Origin: an uncultured Stenotrophomonas sp.
GTDB taxonomy: Bacteria > Pseudomonadota > Gammaproteobacteria > Xanthomonadales > Xanthomonadaceae
Direction of reading: 5' to 3'
Length of the DNA: 64,000 nucleotides
NCBI RefSeq assembly: GCF_913778665.1
Contig: NZ_CAJYVQ010000012.1
Location: 310,001-374,000 of the forward strand
In this document: positions 1-8,507 of the stretch, one piece after another
Numbering within the stretch: position 1 is the stretch's first letter
How the letters are laid out: each line of letters begins with the position of its first letter
Position numbers and translations under genes: made by a program
Notes under the pieces: model-generated
Database searches by the model: none
Told to the model about the DNA's origin: nothing
The model's input: the letters and a program-made list of their open reading frames with translations, nothing else

Positions 1-1
1 G

Positions 2-298
2 ATCGACGCCAGCCATGCCGACGGCACCCCGCTGGCATATGGCGCGCAGATCATGCACGCCGATGGCCGCACGTTGGGCCAGGTCGGGCAGGGCGGTGTG
101 GTGGCTCTACGCGGGCTGGAACCGACCGGCTTCGTGCACGTGCAGACCGAAGATGGAATGGCCTGCCGCCTGCACTACACCATGCCCGAAGTGGCTGATG
201 CGCACGGCCAGTACTGGGCCCAGGCACGGTGTGCGGCCATTCCGCCGGCACTGCTGGCCGACGGTGTTTCTACTTCAACTTCTGGAGCTCCCAAATGA
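2..298 (+). CDS. Fimbrial outer-membrane usher, C-terminal fragment (5' end outside window)
   Basis: The last 98 residues of a reading frame open from the window's left edge. The segment with VGQGG, ALRGLEP and a late Cys pair (MACRLHY, QARCAAI) matches the C-terminal periplasmic domain of FimD/PapC ushers, which form the outer-membrane pore that assembles chaperone-bound pilins. The pilin start codon overlaps its stop (ATGA at 295-298), and two more fimbrial genes follow, so this is the end of a chaperone-usher operon. The family is inferred from the C-terminal domain and context alone; the plug and barrel lie outside the window. Confidence 0.8.
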   Translation: MDASHADGTPLAYGAQIMHADGRTLGQVGQGGVVALRGLEPTGFVHVQTEDGMACRLHYTMPEVADAHGQYWAQARCAAIPPALLADGVSTSTSGAPK

Positions 299-798
299 GA
301 ACCCCTGATCTTATCGCGGCCCTGCTGATGTTCGGCGTTGCCACACAGGCCCATGCTGATTCGGCCACCATCACCGTCACCGGCAAGGTGCTGCCTGGCA
401 CGTGCACCATGGCAAACGTGCCGGTCACACTGGCCGACATCGATGCCACCGATCTGAAGACCGGGCATGACAATGGCTTGAAGCCAGCGGTACTGAACTT
501 CACCGGCTGCGTGGGCGTGACCAGCGTTGATCTGACCTTCGACGGCGCCGCCGATGCCGCACAGGACGGGCATTGGCTCAACCAGGCTGCCAGCGGTGCG
601 ACCGGTGTGGCCGTGGCGCTGCTGGATGGCACCACCGGCGGCACGTTCCTGCAGAAAGGAGCGAAGAAGACAGTTCCCGTGAATGGTGCGGCCACCGGTA
701 AGCTGGACATGCGAACCGGCTACTACCGCAAGGCCGGCACATTGCTGAAGGCGGGCGATGTCAGCGCGCAGATCACCGTGACGGCGGATTACAAGTAA
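295..798 (+). CDS. Fimbrial major/minor pilin subunit
   Basis: 167 residues. The ATG at 295 overlaps the usher stop and gives a typical signal peptide ending AQAHA before DSATITV. The mature protein resembles chaperone-usher pilins (Fimbrial domain): an N-terminal beta-strand rich in small residues, one Cys in GTCTM and a second in FTGCVG for the usual disulfide, and a C-terminal strand ending QITVTADYK, the donor-strand contact type that usually ends in a penultimate aromatic residue. It is probably exported by Sec and polymerised by the usher encoded just upstream. Whether it is the main shaft subunit or a minor one cannot be decided here. Confidence 0.8.
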   Translation: MRTPDLIAALLMFGVATQAHADSATITVTGKVLPGTCTMANVPVTLADIDATDLKTGHDNGLKPAVLNFTGCVGVTSVDLTFDGAADAAQDGHWLNQAASGATGVAVALLDGTTGGTFLQKGAKKTVPVNGAATGKLDMRTGYYRKAGTLLKAGDVSAQITVTADYK

Positions 799-830
799 GC
801 GCCCCTCTTCGGACCTACTCCAGGTGATTC

Positions 831-1823
831 ATGCATTCATACCTCCATGCCCATGTCAGCCCCAGAGCCATCGCGCGGTTGCTTGGCGGGGCTGTATTGT
901 GCCTGTCAGCGGGCGCAGCGCTGGCCTGCACCGAGGCCCATTCTCCGCGTACCATCAATCTCTCTGTGGACATGCTTGCGGCGGATGCACCCGGCACGAC
1001 GCGCGTGGCCAGTGCCACTGCGCAGTGGATGTCAAACTGCGACGTCGGCCAGGTGCAGCCCCTGCGGGTCTCGCTGGAAGCGATGGGTCTGACGCCGGTC
1101 TCCAGCGTGGTCTACCGCGGCAAGACCTACACCACCTATGAGCTGGGGCCCACCTCGCCGTTGTTCTTCTTCCCGGTGAACGTGAAGACCTCCAACCCGG
1201 GTGTCGTTGGTGGCTACGAGCTGGTGCCAGCTGCAGAGGGAACAGGCACCCCGGTCAATGCCGCGGTTGGTCCCGGCGATCAGATGTTGATCTACCCCCA
1301 TGTGGGCGTGGTAAAGCGTGCCGGCATGCAATCGGTTGACGCGACAGTGCTTGGCACCGAGGTGGTGCAGCACACCCGCTTTCCGCTCTCGCTTCGCAAC
1401 ACACTGAATGTGACGGTGAACGTGAAACAGCCCACCTGCCAACTCAGCGATGCCGGCTTCACCCTGGCCGATGTGTCTGCCGACGTACTGGGCACAACCG
1501 GCAGCAGTCGCGAGGAAACCTTCCCGGTCCAGATGAGGTGTGAGGCTACCGGTGTGCCGGTCAGGCTGACGCTGACCGATGCCAACGCACCGGGGGCCAC
1601 CGGTAGCCTGTTGATGCCTACCGCCAACGCCACCGCAGTGGGCGTGCAGGTGGAGCTGCTGCGCAATGGCGTGCCCGTGGTGCTTGGGCAGCAGTGGACC
1701 CACGGCACAGGCGGTGCTGGTTGGCAGCATATCGATCTGCAGGCGCGCTATACGCGTGTGGGTGGCGCGCTCAAGGTCGGTGTGGTGGAAGGGCAGGCGG
1801 TGCTCACGGCGGACTATCACTGA
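831..1823 (+). CDS. Two-domain fimbrial adhesin / tip subunit
   Basis: 330 residues with an N-terminal signal peptide (hydrophobic core LLGGAVLCLSAGAALA before CTEAHS). The last roughly 140 residues form a pilin-like domain with a Cys pair (PTCQLSD and QMRCEAT) and a terminal strand ending VLTADYH, like the preceding pilin. The first half is a separate domain with its own cysteines and no pilin look. A long final gene with a receptor-type domain followed by a pilin domain is the layout of tip adhesins. The host receptor cannot be inferred. The gene follows the pilin by 32 nt in the same direction, so co-transcription is likely. Confidence 0.75.
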   Translation: MHSYLHAHVSPRAIARLLGGAVLCLSAGAALACTEAHSPRTINLSVDMLAADAPGTTRVASATAQWMSNCDVGQVQPLRVSLEAMGLTPVSSVVYRGKTYTTYELGPTSPLFFFPVNVKTSNPGVVGGYELVPAAEGTGTPVNAAVGPGDQMLIYPHVGVVKRAGMQSVDATVLGTEVVQHTRFPLSLRNTLNVTVNVKQPTCQLSDAGFTLADVSADVLGTTGSSREETFPVQMRCEATGVPVRLTLTDANAPGATGSLLMPTANATAVGVQVELLRNGVPVVLGQQWTHGTGGAGWQHIDLQARYTRVGGALKVGVVEGQAVLTADYH

Positions 1824-1887
1824 CCCGTGCGTCAGAAGCGATTGAGTTGACGATTCCCGCCGGGCACCGCCCGTCGCGCTACCTGCA

Positions 1888-2297
1888 TCACGCCGCCTGC
1901 AACTGCACATCCACATACTCTGCCAGCCCACGACAGGCCAGCAGCAGCCCTTCGCGCGCGCCATCGTCCATCTGCGGATCGATGTCACCGTCCACGCGCA
2001 CACGTTCGGTGGCATGCAGCAGTTCCAGCGGGAAACTCAGCCCTGCATTGGCGCGGTCGATACGCGCCAGGGCCAGGCGTTGCCCGCGCTTGCGGTTGTT
2101 CCCGGGCCACGGTTGGCCATCGGCGGCATCGCCTTGGCGGATGTGCTGCAGGCCGGCCTGCAGGGTGACGGAGTTGCTGCCGTCGCCGTCCTTCAGCGAA
2201 ACGAAGGTGTACTCCAGGGTGCGTGCCAGATCGCTGGGCAGGCGCGCGGTGGCTTCGCCGAGGGGGCGAACAGGTGCGGATACTTCGACTTGGTCAT
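1888..2297 (-). pseudogene. Hypothetical protein, apparently frameshifted at a run of five C
   Basis: Reading the minus strand, AAGGAA lies 7 nt before an ATG at 2297 that opens MTKSKYPHLFAP and then runs to an early stop. A +1 shift at the CCCCC run (2262-2266 on the plus strand) joins this start to a well-coding frame, LGEATARLPSDLARTLEYTF and onward, ending at 1888. That frame has no ATG or GTG of its own near this point and would otherwise start at 2409 through unlikely sequence. The reconstructed protein is about 136 residues with no family I recognise. Either one C has been lost, the sequence has an error, or the gene is phase-variable. Convergent with the fimbrial adhesin. Confidence 0.5.
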
Positions 2298-2621
2298 GGC
2301 AGCTTCCTTGTGTGCGAAACAGGAAGCCACACCGCTCAGCAGCGAGCGGGGCGGACAGTGCGTGGTTCCAATACCGGTGATTGACGTCGCGAAACTCCGG
2401 CGGGCACAAGGCCCCTACGCACCGCCCGCCAGAGACTGGCTGACAGCGTGCCTGCCGACGTCATCCGAGGGATGAACGACCCCGGCAGGCAAGCGGAAAT
2501 GACGTTGATCAAATGGGATTGGAAGCCCGTGCCACCGGTTGCGGTGGCGTGTGCATCATGCGCACGAAGATGCTGCTGGACCAATCATGAGAGTTTCAAA
2601 TTCAGAATTCTTGCAACTGTG
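2298..2621. other. Non-coding, hairpin-rich intergenic stretch
   Basis: No convincing gene. The stretch holds a nested inverted repeat (2450-2490) and a GGCGGGC/GCCCGCC pair near 2399-2430. Its right end (about 2580-2620) is markedly less GC-rich than the surroundings. Confidence 0.5.
2450..2490. repeat. Nested imperfect hairpin
   Basis: Outer arms GCCTGCCG (2450-2457) and CGGCAGGC (2483-2490) enclose inner arms TCATCC (2461-2466) and GGATGA (2470-2475) around a GAG loop. The form resembles a REP-type stem-loop but it has no GTAG head. Confidence 0.5.
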
Positions 2622-2843
2622 ATGCGCGCGCAGCACGGTGCTCCGAAAAAAGACGATTGCGTCAAAATTCAGGGCGACGCACATGCCGTGCGTCCGGTCG
2701 ACGGCTTGGGTACGGACCTCGTCGCGGTGCCAGGGATGTTCGAGCCCTGCGACGACGCGCAGGGTGACAAGGTGCATCGCGTCGAAATGGATCCTGCCAG
2801 CTACGAGCTTTTGCCAGTGACGTACCCGAATCCCAAGGGTTGA
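2622..2843 (+). CDS. Small hypothetical protein (doubtful)
   Basis: A 73-residue frame from ATG 2622. Its second half (DGLGTDLVAVPGM and EMDPASYELLP) shows the G/C-rich third positions typical of coding DNA here, but the first 20 codons do not and no ribosome binding site is clear. No family is recognised. It may be the surviving 3' part of a decayed gene rather than an intact one. Confidence 0.25.
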   Translation: MRAQHGAPKKDDCVKIQGDAHAVRPVDGLGTDLVAVPGMFEPCDDAQGDKVHRVEMDPASYELLPVTYPNPKG

Positions 2844-2900
2844 GCGGAGAGCAGCCGAGCGTGGCTCGTCGCTACAGTGCGGTGGGCGCAACTGTTGGTG

Positions 2901-4286
2901 TCACACCGGCGGCAACACCTTGCCCGGGTTCAGAATGCCATCCGGGTCCAGCGCGGCCTTGATCGCGCGCATCGTCGCCAGCGTGGCGGGGCTGAACGCC
3001 TGCGCCATGAAATCTCGTTTGGCCAGGCCGATGCCGTGTTCGCCCGACAGCGTGCCACCCAGCGACAGCGTCAGTTCGAAGATCTTCGGCAGCGCGGCAT
3101 GCGCGCGGGCGTTCTCGTCGGCATCGTCCGGGTGGTAAAGAATGTTGACGTGCAGGTTGCCGTTGCCGGCATGACCGAAGGTGACGATGGTCAGCGCGTA
3201 CTCGCATGCCAGTGCCTGCACGCCGGCCACCAGGTCGGGGATGCGCGATACCGGCACCACCACGTCTTCATTGATCTTGCCCGGTGCCACGGTGCGAAGT
3301 GCGGGTGAAAGCGCCTTGCGTGCCGCCCACAGCTGGTCGCGCGCGCGGCCTTCCATCGCCACGTCCAGTTCGATCATGCCGTCGCCTTCAGCGGCGCTGG
3401 CCAGAGCCTGCAGCAGGTAGGGCAGGGTGTCGTGGTCGCCATCGGCTTCGACCAGCAGCATCGCGCCGGCCTCGGGTACTTCAGCACCGTTGAGGCGCAG
3501 CAGCTGCAGGCTGCGGGCGTCCATGAATTCCAGGCGTGTGGGCACCACCGGCTGCGACATCAGGCGTGACACCGCGGCGGCGGCCGCATCGGCATCGCGG
3601 AACAGCACGCGCAGCCCGGCCTGGCTGACCGGCAGCGGAGTGAGCTTGAGGGTGGCTTCCACGATCAGCGCCAGCGTGCCTTCGCTGCCCACCAGCAGGT
3701 GGGTGAGGTCGTAGCCGGTCGAATCCTTGGTGTAGGCGCCACCGCAGCGGATCACCTCGCCGGTGCCGGTGACCGCGACCAGACCCAGCACGTTGTCGCG
3801 GCTGGTGCCGTACTTCACCGCGCGTGGGCCACCGGCGTTGCAGGCCAGGTTGCCACCCACGCTGCAGATCTCCGCGCTGGACGGGTCCGGCGCCCAGAAC
3901 AGGCCGTACGGTGCCAGCGCCTGCTGAAGCATTCCATTGAGCACGCCCGGCTGCACCACTGCGCAGCGGTCACCGGCGCGGATCTCGACGATGCGATCCA
4001 TGCGGGTGAACGACAGCACGATGCTGCCGGGCACCGGCACCGCCGCGCCGGTGGTGCCGGTGCCCGCACCGCGCGCGACCAGCGCCACGTGATGGGCACG
4101 GCAGGCGCGCACCAGTGCTTGCACCTGCTCAACATTGGCCGGCAGCGCGACGGCGGCGGGGCGCTGATGGCGCCACGAGTTGTCCTGCGCGTTCGCCTCC
4201 AGCGCGGTGTCATCCATATGCCAGCCCTCCGCGCCCAGCAGGGCAGACAGTTCGGCAACCAGGGCAGCGGGCAGGGCAGTACTCAT
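2901..4286 (-). CDS. FAD-linked 2-hydroxyacid oxidase/dehydrogenase (GlcD/D-2-hydroxyglutarate dehydrogenase type)
   Basis: 461 residues, normal for the family. The N-terminal half is a PCMH-type FAD-binding domain: VALVARGAGTGTTGAAVP, then GGNLACNAGGPRAVKYGT and a GSEGTLALI segment. The C-terminal half is the FAD-oxidase C domain with FGHAGNGNLHVN and GTLSGEHGIGLAKR. Such enzymes oxidise D-lactate, glycolate or D-2-hydroxyglutarate and pass electrons to a quinone or other acceptor; the exact substrate cannot be read from sequence. The start at ATG 4286 overlaps the stop of the upstream YdjM-type gene by 4 nt, so the two are translationally coupled. The gene could be called glcD or d2hgdh; I leave the symbol empty. 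Confidence 0.85.
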   Translation of the reverse strand: MSTALPAALVAELSALLGAEGWHMDDTALEANAQDNSWRHQRPAAVALPANVEQVQALVRACRAHHVALVARGAGTGTTGAAVPVPGSIVLSFTRMDRIVEIRAGDRCAVVQPGVLNGMLQQALAPYGLFWAPDPSSAEICSVGGNLACNAGGPRAVKYGTSRDNVLGLVAVTGTGEVIRCGGAYTKDSTGYDLTHLLVGSEGTLALIVEATLKLTPLPVSQAGLRVLFRDADAAAAAVSRLMSQPVVPTRLEFMDARSLQLLRLNGAEVPEAGAMLLVEADGDHDTLPYLLQALASAAEGDGMIELDVAMEGRARDQLWAARKALSPALRTVAPGKINEDVVVPVSRIPDLVAGVQALACEYALTIVTFGHAGNGNLHVNILYHPDDADENARAHAALPKIFELTLSLGGTLSGEHGIGLAKRDFMAQAFSPATLATMRAIKAALDPDGILNPGKVLPPV

Positions 4287-4864
4287 GACGGATCTCGAGG
4301 AACAGCAGGGGCGGATTGGATCAGTTTCCAGGCAACAACGGCGGCGGCCAGCGGCAGCCACACCCAGCGTAGTTCAGAGAGCAGGGTGGCGATGCCGCGC
4401 GCGCTGAAGAACTGCGGCGCAAACGGTGAAACGCGGATCGGCCGCCACGGGGAGAAGAAGCGTTGCTCGCTCCACGGCCAGGCCAGGGCAACGCCAAGGC
4501 CGCCGGAAGTCATGGCGTCGAGCAGGGGATGGCTGGCGGCGCAGATGAAGATGAACACCGCCGCCTGCGAGGTAGCTGCCAACCTTGGCTGGCACGAAAC
4601 CGCCGCCCAAGGTCGGACGCTACCGAAGAACGCCAACACCGCGGCCAACGCCGCCATCACCCCGGCAAACAACAACGAATGGCTGGCACCGCGATGGCCG
4701 AACGCATCAGCATAGGGAATGTGCAATGCAAAGCCCGACACGTCCGCATCGGGCAGCATCGCGGCGACCACACCGGCAGCCAGCAGCCACGCAGGAACGC
4801 GGCCACGATCCGCGGCGCACCACAGCGCGAGCGGCACAGCAGCATGGGTGATGATCGATGGCAT
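4283..4864 (-). CDS. YdjM-type (DUF457) inner-membrane metal-dependent hydrolase with an in-frame SMAG insertion
   Basis: 193 residues. It begins MPSIITHAAVPLAL, has LPDADV, then GHRGASHSLLF and later SHPLLDAMTSGGLGVALAWP, the His/Asp pattern of the DUF457/YdjM family, with four to five hydrophobic segments. Residues about 81-98, between AVLAFF and SQAAVF, are encoded exactly by a 52-bp SMAG inverted dimer (4572-4623). They add Trp, Cys, Pro and Arg residues where the family normally runs straight from one membrane segment to the next. The frame stays open, so the protein may still be made with the extra loop. It overlaps the downstream FAD oxidase gene by 4 nt. Confidence 0.75.
   Translation of the reverse strand: MPSIITHAAVPLALWCAADRGRVPAWLLAAGVVAAMLPDADVSGFALHIPYADAFGHRGASHSLLFAGVMAALAAVLAFFGSVRPWAAVSCQPRLAATSQAAVFIFICAASHPLLDAMTSGGLGVALAWPWSEQRFFSPWRPIRVSPFAPQFFSARGIATLLSELRWVWLPLAAAVVAWKLIQSAPAVPRDPS
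4572..4623. repeat. SMAG inverted dimer inside a coding sequence
   Basis: GTAG at 4572-4575 is followed by stem TGCCAACC/GGCTGGCA. A second, weaker stem carries CCAAGGTCGGAC and ends in CTAC (4620-4623). Head-to-head GTAG...CTAC stem-loops are the SMAG arrangement of S. maltophilia. It lies wholly in the YdjM-type gene. Confidence 0.75.
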
Positions 4865-4907
4865 CAGTCACGCTCCAGGGTCGTGCCGGCAGCCTGCGTG
4901 CTGGTGG

Positions 4908-4960
4908 GTGCCAACCTGGGCTGGCACAGGCGCGCCGCCCAGAGTCGGCCTCTGCCAAAG
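4908..4960. repeat. SMAG-like dimer copy between YdjM-type gene and yraN
   Basis: GTGCCAACCTGGGCTGGCAC (4908-4927) followed by CGCCGCCCA and GTCGG. It is clearly related to the copy at 4572-4623 about 340 bp away, but its GTAG and CTAC ends have decayed. Confidence 0.6.
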
Positions 4961-4973
4961 CAAACGGTACCCA

Positions 4974-5342
4974 TCAGCAATCATCCATCCGGAACGCATC
5001 GCGCAGCCAGTTCAACTGCGGCGGTTCACCCGTGGCTTCCACCACATCGAAACGGCAGGGCGCATCGGCCAGCGCGGGATGGTCCTGCAGGTACAGCAAC
5101 GCGGCATGCGCCACGCGTCGGCACTTGCGCAGATCCACCGAGGCAGCGCCGCCACCGAAATCGGATCTCGCGCGGTAGCGCACTTCAACGAACACCACGG
5201 TGCCGGCGTCGTCCATCACCAGGTCCAGTTCGCCGCCGCGATAACGCACGTTGCGCGCGCGCGGCAACAATCCGGCCTGTTGCAGATGCTGCTCGGCGGC
5301 GGCTTCCACCGCCGAGCCCCGTTGGCTGCGCTCAGCGACCAC
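4974..5342 (-). CDS. yraN: YraN family protein (UPF0102, predicted Holliday-junction-resolvase-like nuclease fold)
   Basis: About 122 residues. Motifs are [18 protein letters not shown], then [15 protein letters not shown] and [10 protein letters not shown], the E-D-ExK arrangement of the YraN/UPF0102 restriction-endonuclease-like fold. The function is not established. I chose the GTG at 5342, which gives the usual N-terminus; an ATG at 5369 is also in frame and would lengthen the overlap with lpoA. Either start lies inside the lpoA 3' end (stop at 5332), so translation is probably coupled. The order lpoA-yraN, divergent from rsmI, is the same as in Escherichia coli. Confidence 0.8.
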   Translation of the reverse strand: MVAERSQRGSAVEAAAEQHLQQAGLLPRARNVRYRGGELDLVMDDAGTVVFVEVRYRARSDFGGGAASVDLRKCRRVAHAALLYLQDHPALADAPCRFDVVEATGEPPQLNWLRDAFRMDDC

Positions 5343-7053
5343 CGACGATCGGCATCGGCCGGCCGCCATTGAAGGTGGACCAGGCCGGCTGGCGCAGGAT
5401 GTTGCCGTTGCTGTCCAGGAACAGGGTGCCGGTGGCGCCGTCCAGGCCACCTTCATTGGACAGCTTGTCCAGGTAGGCGGTGATCTTCCAGGCATCAGCG
5501 CCGAAGGCGAACAGGCGGCCGGCCGCACCGCGTGCGCTGGGCAGGGTGCTGGCGACCTGGCTTGCCGACGGCAGGCCGGACACGCTGCGCACGTTCCAGG
5601 CTTCGTTCGGGTAGACGATGCCGTCCAGCGCCACGTCTTCCTCCACCTTGCCGCTGCCGACAGTCAGCTGCGAGGTGCCGACGCGGGTGGCGCCACCGGC
5701 GCCAGCCAGCGCCAGCTGCGGCGCCAGCAGGCGGGCCTGCGGTGCGCGCACGGCCAGGAACACGGCGTCGACCTGACCGGCATTGCGCACCTGCGTGCCG
5801 ACATCGCCGACCGCATCGCTGACGCCGATCGTGGCCACCACCTGGCCGCCGCGCTGGGCAAAGCGCTGGGCGAAGGCGGCGGCGGCCCGGCGGCCGGTGT
5901 CGTCGGCGCTGTTGATCACCAGCGCCTTGCCGCGCTCGCGGCCACGCAGGTACTCGGCGGCGACGATGCCGTCGTCTTCCGGCGCCAGTGAGAAACCAGC
6001 GCTTCCGGCCGGCGGTGCATCCTTGCCACGGTTCAGCGCCAGCACCGGCACTTTCAGTTGCTGGCGGCCATACACCGCGTCCACTTCGTCGCGGCCGAGC
6101 GGGCCGACCACGAAGTCAGCACCGGCGGTGACGGCCTTGTCATAGGCGGCCAGCGCACCGGCCGCAGTACCAGCGGTATCGATGAAGGTGATGTCCGGGC
6201 GGCGACGGGTCTCGCCGTAGTAGGCGGCCAGCAGGCCATCGCGCACCGGCTGCGCGGCGGTGGCCAGGCGGCCGCTGAGCGGCAGCAGCACGGCCAGCTT
6301 GACCGGCGGGCGGTAACCGTCGCTCAGCGCCGGCGGGCGCTTGCTGGTATCGAACTGGGCAGCGCCATCGCGGTCGAACGGGCGCGGCAGCGGCAGGCCA
6401 CGCGCGATCAGTGCGCGGCCGGCGAAGTTGTACAGCGGATCGTTGGCGGGCAGCGCGGCGGCACGGCTTCGCAGGCTGGCATCGTCGAGGGTGCCAAGCA
6501 GGCCGGCGATGGCGGCCTGGTTCTCGTTGCGGGCCGTGCCGGCCAGGCTGGCGTGCGCGCGGGCGCGTTCGGCGGCGGCGCCGAAGTTGTCGCCAGTGCC
6601 CTGCAGGGCACTGGCACGGGCCAGGTACCAGCGCGTGCGCAGCGCCGGCAGCACATTGTCGCCGCTGTCCTTCAGCAGCGCCAGCGCCTGCGCCGGCTGC
6701 TTGTCGCCCAGTGCCAGCTCGGCACCGGTCAGCTGGTAGCGTTGCAGGCTGGCACCAGTCAGCTGGCGGGAGGTGAGCTGGCCCAGCAGGCTGCGTGCGC
6801 GGGCACTGTCGCCGGCCAGGTTCCAGGCCCAGGCGGCGTCGGCCAGGGCGTTGGCGCGGGCACCGCCGCGCAGGGTGGCAGCCAGGCCTTCCAGCTGCAG
6901 TGCGGCGTCGCGCGGCTTGCCCTGGTCGATCAGCGCCAGCGCCTGGCTCTGGGCCGGCGATTCGGGCGCGCTGGTCAGGCTGGTGGTGGCACAGCCGGCC
7001 AGCAGCATCAACGACAGCGACAGGGCGGAGATCCGTGCGGCGGGCTTGTTCAT
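5332..7053 (-). CDS. lpoA: Penicillin-binding protein activator LpoA (outer-membrane lipoprotein)
   Basis: 573 residues. The N-terminus has a lipoprotein signal, [11 protein letters not shown], with lipidation expected at the Cys. An N-terminal helical, TPR-like half (about 30-240) with alternating Ala/Leu repeats is followed by a periplasmic-binding-protein fold ([20 protein letters not shown], then [15 protein letters not shown]), the LppC/YraM domain. In E. coli, LpoA reaches through the periplasm to activate PBP1A. An ATG at 7065 is also in frame; I prefer 7053 because it gives a compact signal peptide. It is divergent from rsmI, with about 80 nt between starts. Confidence 0.9.
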   Translation of the reverse strand: MNKPAARISALSLSLMLLAGCATTSLTSAPESPAQSQALALIDQGKPRDAALQLEGLAATLRGGARANALADAAWAWNLAGDSARARSLLGQLTSRQLTGASLQRYQLTGAELALGDKQPAQALALLKDSGDNVLPALRTRWYLARASALQGTGDNFGAAAERARAHASLAGTARNENQAAIAGLLGTLDDASLRSRAAALPANDPLYNFAGRALIARGLPLPRPFDRDGAAQFDTSKRPPALSDGYRPPVKLAVLLPLSGRLATAAQPVRDGLLAAYYGETRRRPDITFIDTAGTAAGALAAYDKAVTAGADFVVGPLGRDEVDAVYGRQQLKVPVLALNRGKDAPPAGSAGFSLAPEDDGIVAAEYLRGRERGKALVINSADDTGRRAAAAFAQRFAQRGGQVVATIGVSDAVGDVGTQVRNAGQVDAVFLAVRAPQARLLAPQLALAGAGGATRVGTSQLTVGSGKVEEDVALDGIVYPNEAWNVRSVSGLPSASQVASTLPSARGAAGRLFAFGADAWKITAYLDKLSNEGGLDGATGTLFLDSNGNILRQPAWSTFNGGRPMPIVGGR

Positions 7054-7134
7054 GATCGGGTCCATGCGATGAGGGCAGCGGCCTTGGCCGGGTACACGCT
7101 ACGATTCTACCCTTGCCCCGTGAGTACCGCTGAA

Positions 7135-7953
7135 ATGAGTGTGCCAACCCTGTACGTCGTCGCCACCCCGATCGGCAACCTGGCCGATCTGAGCCCGCGC
7201 GCGCAGGAGGTGCTGCGCTCGGTGGCGGCCATCTGTGCCGAAGACACCCGCCGCAGTGGCCAGCTGCTGTCCCATTTCGGCATCCAACAACCGCTGGTGG
7301 CCCTGCACGAACACAACGAGGATGCCCTGGCCCAGCGTCTGGTCTCGCGGCTGCAGGCCGGCGAGTCGCTGGCCCTGGTCAGCGATGCCGGCACGCCGCT
7401 GGTCAGTGACCCCGGGTTCCGTCTGGTCCGCGCTGCGCGTGCGGCCGGCATCAAGGTCAGCCCCATCCCCGGTGCCTGCGCCGCCATCGCCGCGCTCAGC
7501 GTGGCTGGCCTGCCCAGCGACCGCTTCAGCTTCGAGGGTTTCCTGCCGGCCAAGGCCAGTGGGCGCCGCGACCGCCTGCAGGCGTTGGCCGGCGAAGTGC
7601 GCACGATGGTGTTCTACGAATCCTCGCACCGCATCGCCGAATCGCTGGCCGACATGGCCACGATTTTCGGCGGCGAGCGCCCGGCGGTGCTGGCCCGCGA
7701 GCTGACCAAGCTGTTCGAGACCGTGCTCGATGGTGACCTGGCCGGCCTGCTGGCGAAGGTGGAAGCTGACGAGAACCAGCGCAAGGGCGAGTTCGTGGTG
7801 ATGGTGCAGGGTGCCGGCGACGATGAGGAAGCGCAGCTGGCGCATGGCCGCCGTGTGTACGCCAAGCTGAGCGAGCACCTGCCGCCGTCGACCGCGGCGA
7901 AGCTGGCGGCCGAGCTGACCGGCGCGCCGCGCAAGGCGTTGTACGGGAGTTGA
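7135..7953 (+). CDS. rsmI: 16S rRNA (cytidine-1402-2'-O)-methyltransferase
   Basis: 272 residues. LYVVATPIGNLADLS at the N-terminus, AEDTRRSGQLL, LVSDAGTPLVSDPG and PIPGACAAIAALS are the signature of the tetrapyrrole-methylase fold in RsmI. It 2'-O-methylates C1402 in the decoding centre of 16S rRNA, using S-adenosylmethionine (AdoMet). The ATG at 7135 is chosen; a GTG at 7120 is in frame and would add five residues. It is divergent from lpoA, as in E. coli, and is followed by rnpB. Confidence 0.93.
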   Translation: MSVPTLYVVATPIGNLADLSPRAQEVLRSVAAICAEDTRRSGQLLSHFGIQQPLVALHEHNEDALAQRLVSRLQAGESLALVSDAGTPLVSDPGFRLVRAARAAGIKVSPIPGACAAIAALSVAGLPSDRFSFEGFLPAKASGRRDRLQALAGEVRTMVFYESSHRIAESLADMATIFGGERPAVLARELTKLFETVLDGDLAGLLAKVEADENQRKGEFVVMVQGAGDDEEAQLAHGRRVYAKLSEHLPPSTAAKLAAELTGAPRKALYGS

Positions 7954-7959
7954 TGGATC

Positions 7960-7979
7960 GTGCGGACCAAGGTCCGCAC
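7960..7979. repeat. SMAG-type stem-loop
   Basis: Perfect inverted repeat GTGCGGACC-AA-GGTCCGCAC just after the rsmI stop. It could also act as a weak transcription barrier. Confidence 0.65.
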
Positions 7980-8071
7980 CCACCAGCGCAGTGGCATCGG
8001 TAAACCCACGCCATGCATGGATGGATGAACTGCACGTCGCGATCAACGCGGCAGGAGCCACCCACGTGCGC

Positions 8072-8077
8072 TAGAAT
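8072..8077 (+). promoter_or_regulatory. Probable rnpB promoter -10 element
   Basis: TAGAAT ends 7 nt before the predicted mature 5' end of RNase P RNA at 8085. No good -35 hexamer is visible at the expected spacing. Confidence 0.45.
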
Positions 8078-8084
8078 GCGCGCT

Positions 8085-8438
8085 GGCGGAGCCGGCCAGA
8101 CAGTCGCGTCATCCCTTCGGGGGTGCCGAGGAAAGTCCGGGCTCCATAGGGCAAGGTGCCAGGTAACGCCTGGGCGGCGCAAGCCGACGGAAAGTGCAAC
8201 AGAAAGATACCGCCTACGTCTTCTTCGGAAGGCCGGTAAGGGTGAAATGGTGCGGTAAGAGCGCACCGCGAGTCTGGCAACAGACCGGCACGGCAAACCC
8301 CACCTGGAGCAAGACCAAATAGGGATCCTTTGGCGCGGCCCGCGTTGGATCCGGGTAGGTTGCTTGAGCGTTGCGGTGACGTAACGCCTAGAGGAATGAC
8401 TGTCCACGACAGAACCCGGCTTATCGGCCGGCTCCGCC
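8085..8438 (+). ncRNA. rnpB: RNase P RNA (bacterial type A)
   Basis: The catalytic RNA that trims tRNA 5' leaders. Universally conserved blocks are visible in order: GAGGAAAGTCCGGGCTCC near the start (P4 side), ACAGAAAGATACCGCC, GGTAAGGGTGAAA, GGTGCGGTAAGAGCGCACC, GAGGAATGACTG, and ACAGAACCCGGCTTAT near the end. The ends are set by the P1 helix: GGCGGAGCCGGCC at 8085 pairs with GGCCGGCTCCGCC ending at 8438, about 354 nt, normal for type A. Its place between rsmI and the dcw cluster fits other Xanthomonadaceae and pseudomonads. Confidence 0.95.
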
Positions 8439-8448
8439 TCTTTCTTCC

Positions 8449-8467
8449 ATCCACGCATGGCGTGGAT
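8449..8467. repeat. SMAG-type stem-loop
   Basis: ATCCACGC/GCGTGGAT stem with an ATG loop immediately after rnpB. The same arm sequence recurs at 32781-32804 and near 57890-57965. Confidence 0.55.
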
Positions 8468-8507
8468 CTGCTGATGCCGATGTATGGCGTCGGTGCGCCA
8501 ACATTAC

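Noticed and set aside
1-2900. Mobile element carrying the fimbrial genes
   Set aside because: No transposase, integrase, tRNA or direct repeats were found at the visible boundary.
4974-5369. Frameshift at the yraN/lpoA junction
   Set aside because: The overlap is explained by in-frame ATG or GTG starts for yraN inside the lpoA 3' end, a common arrangement.
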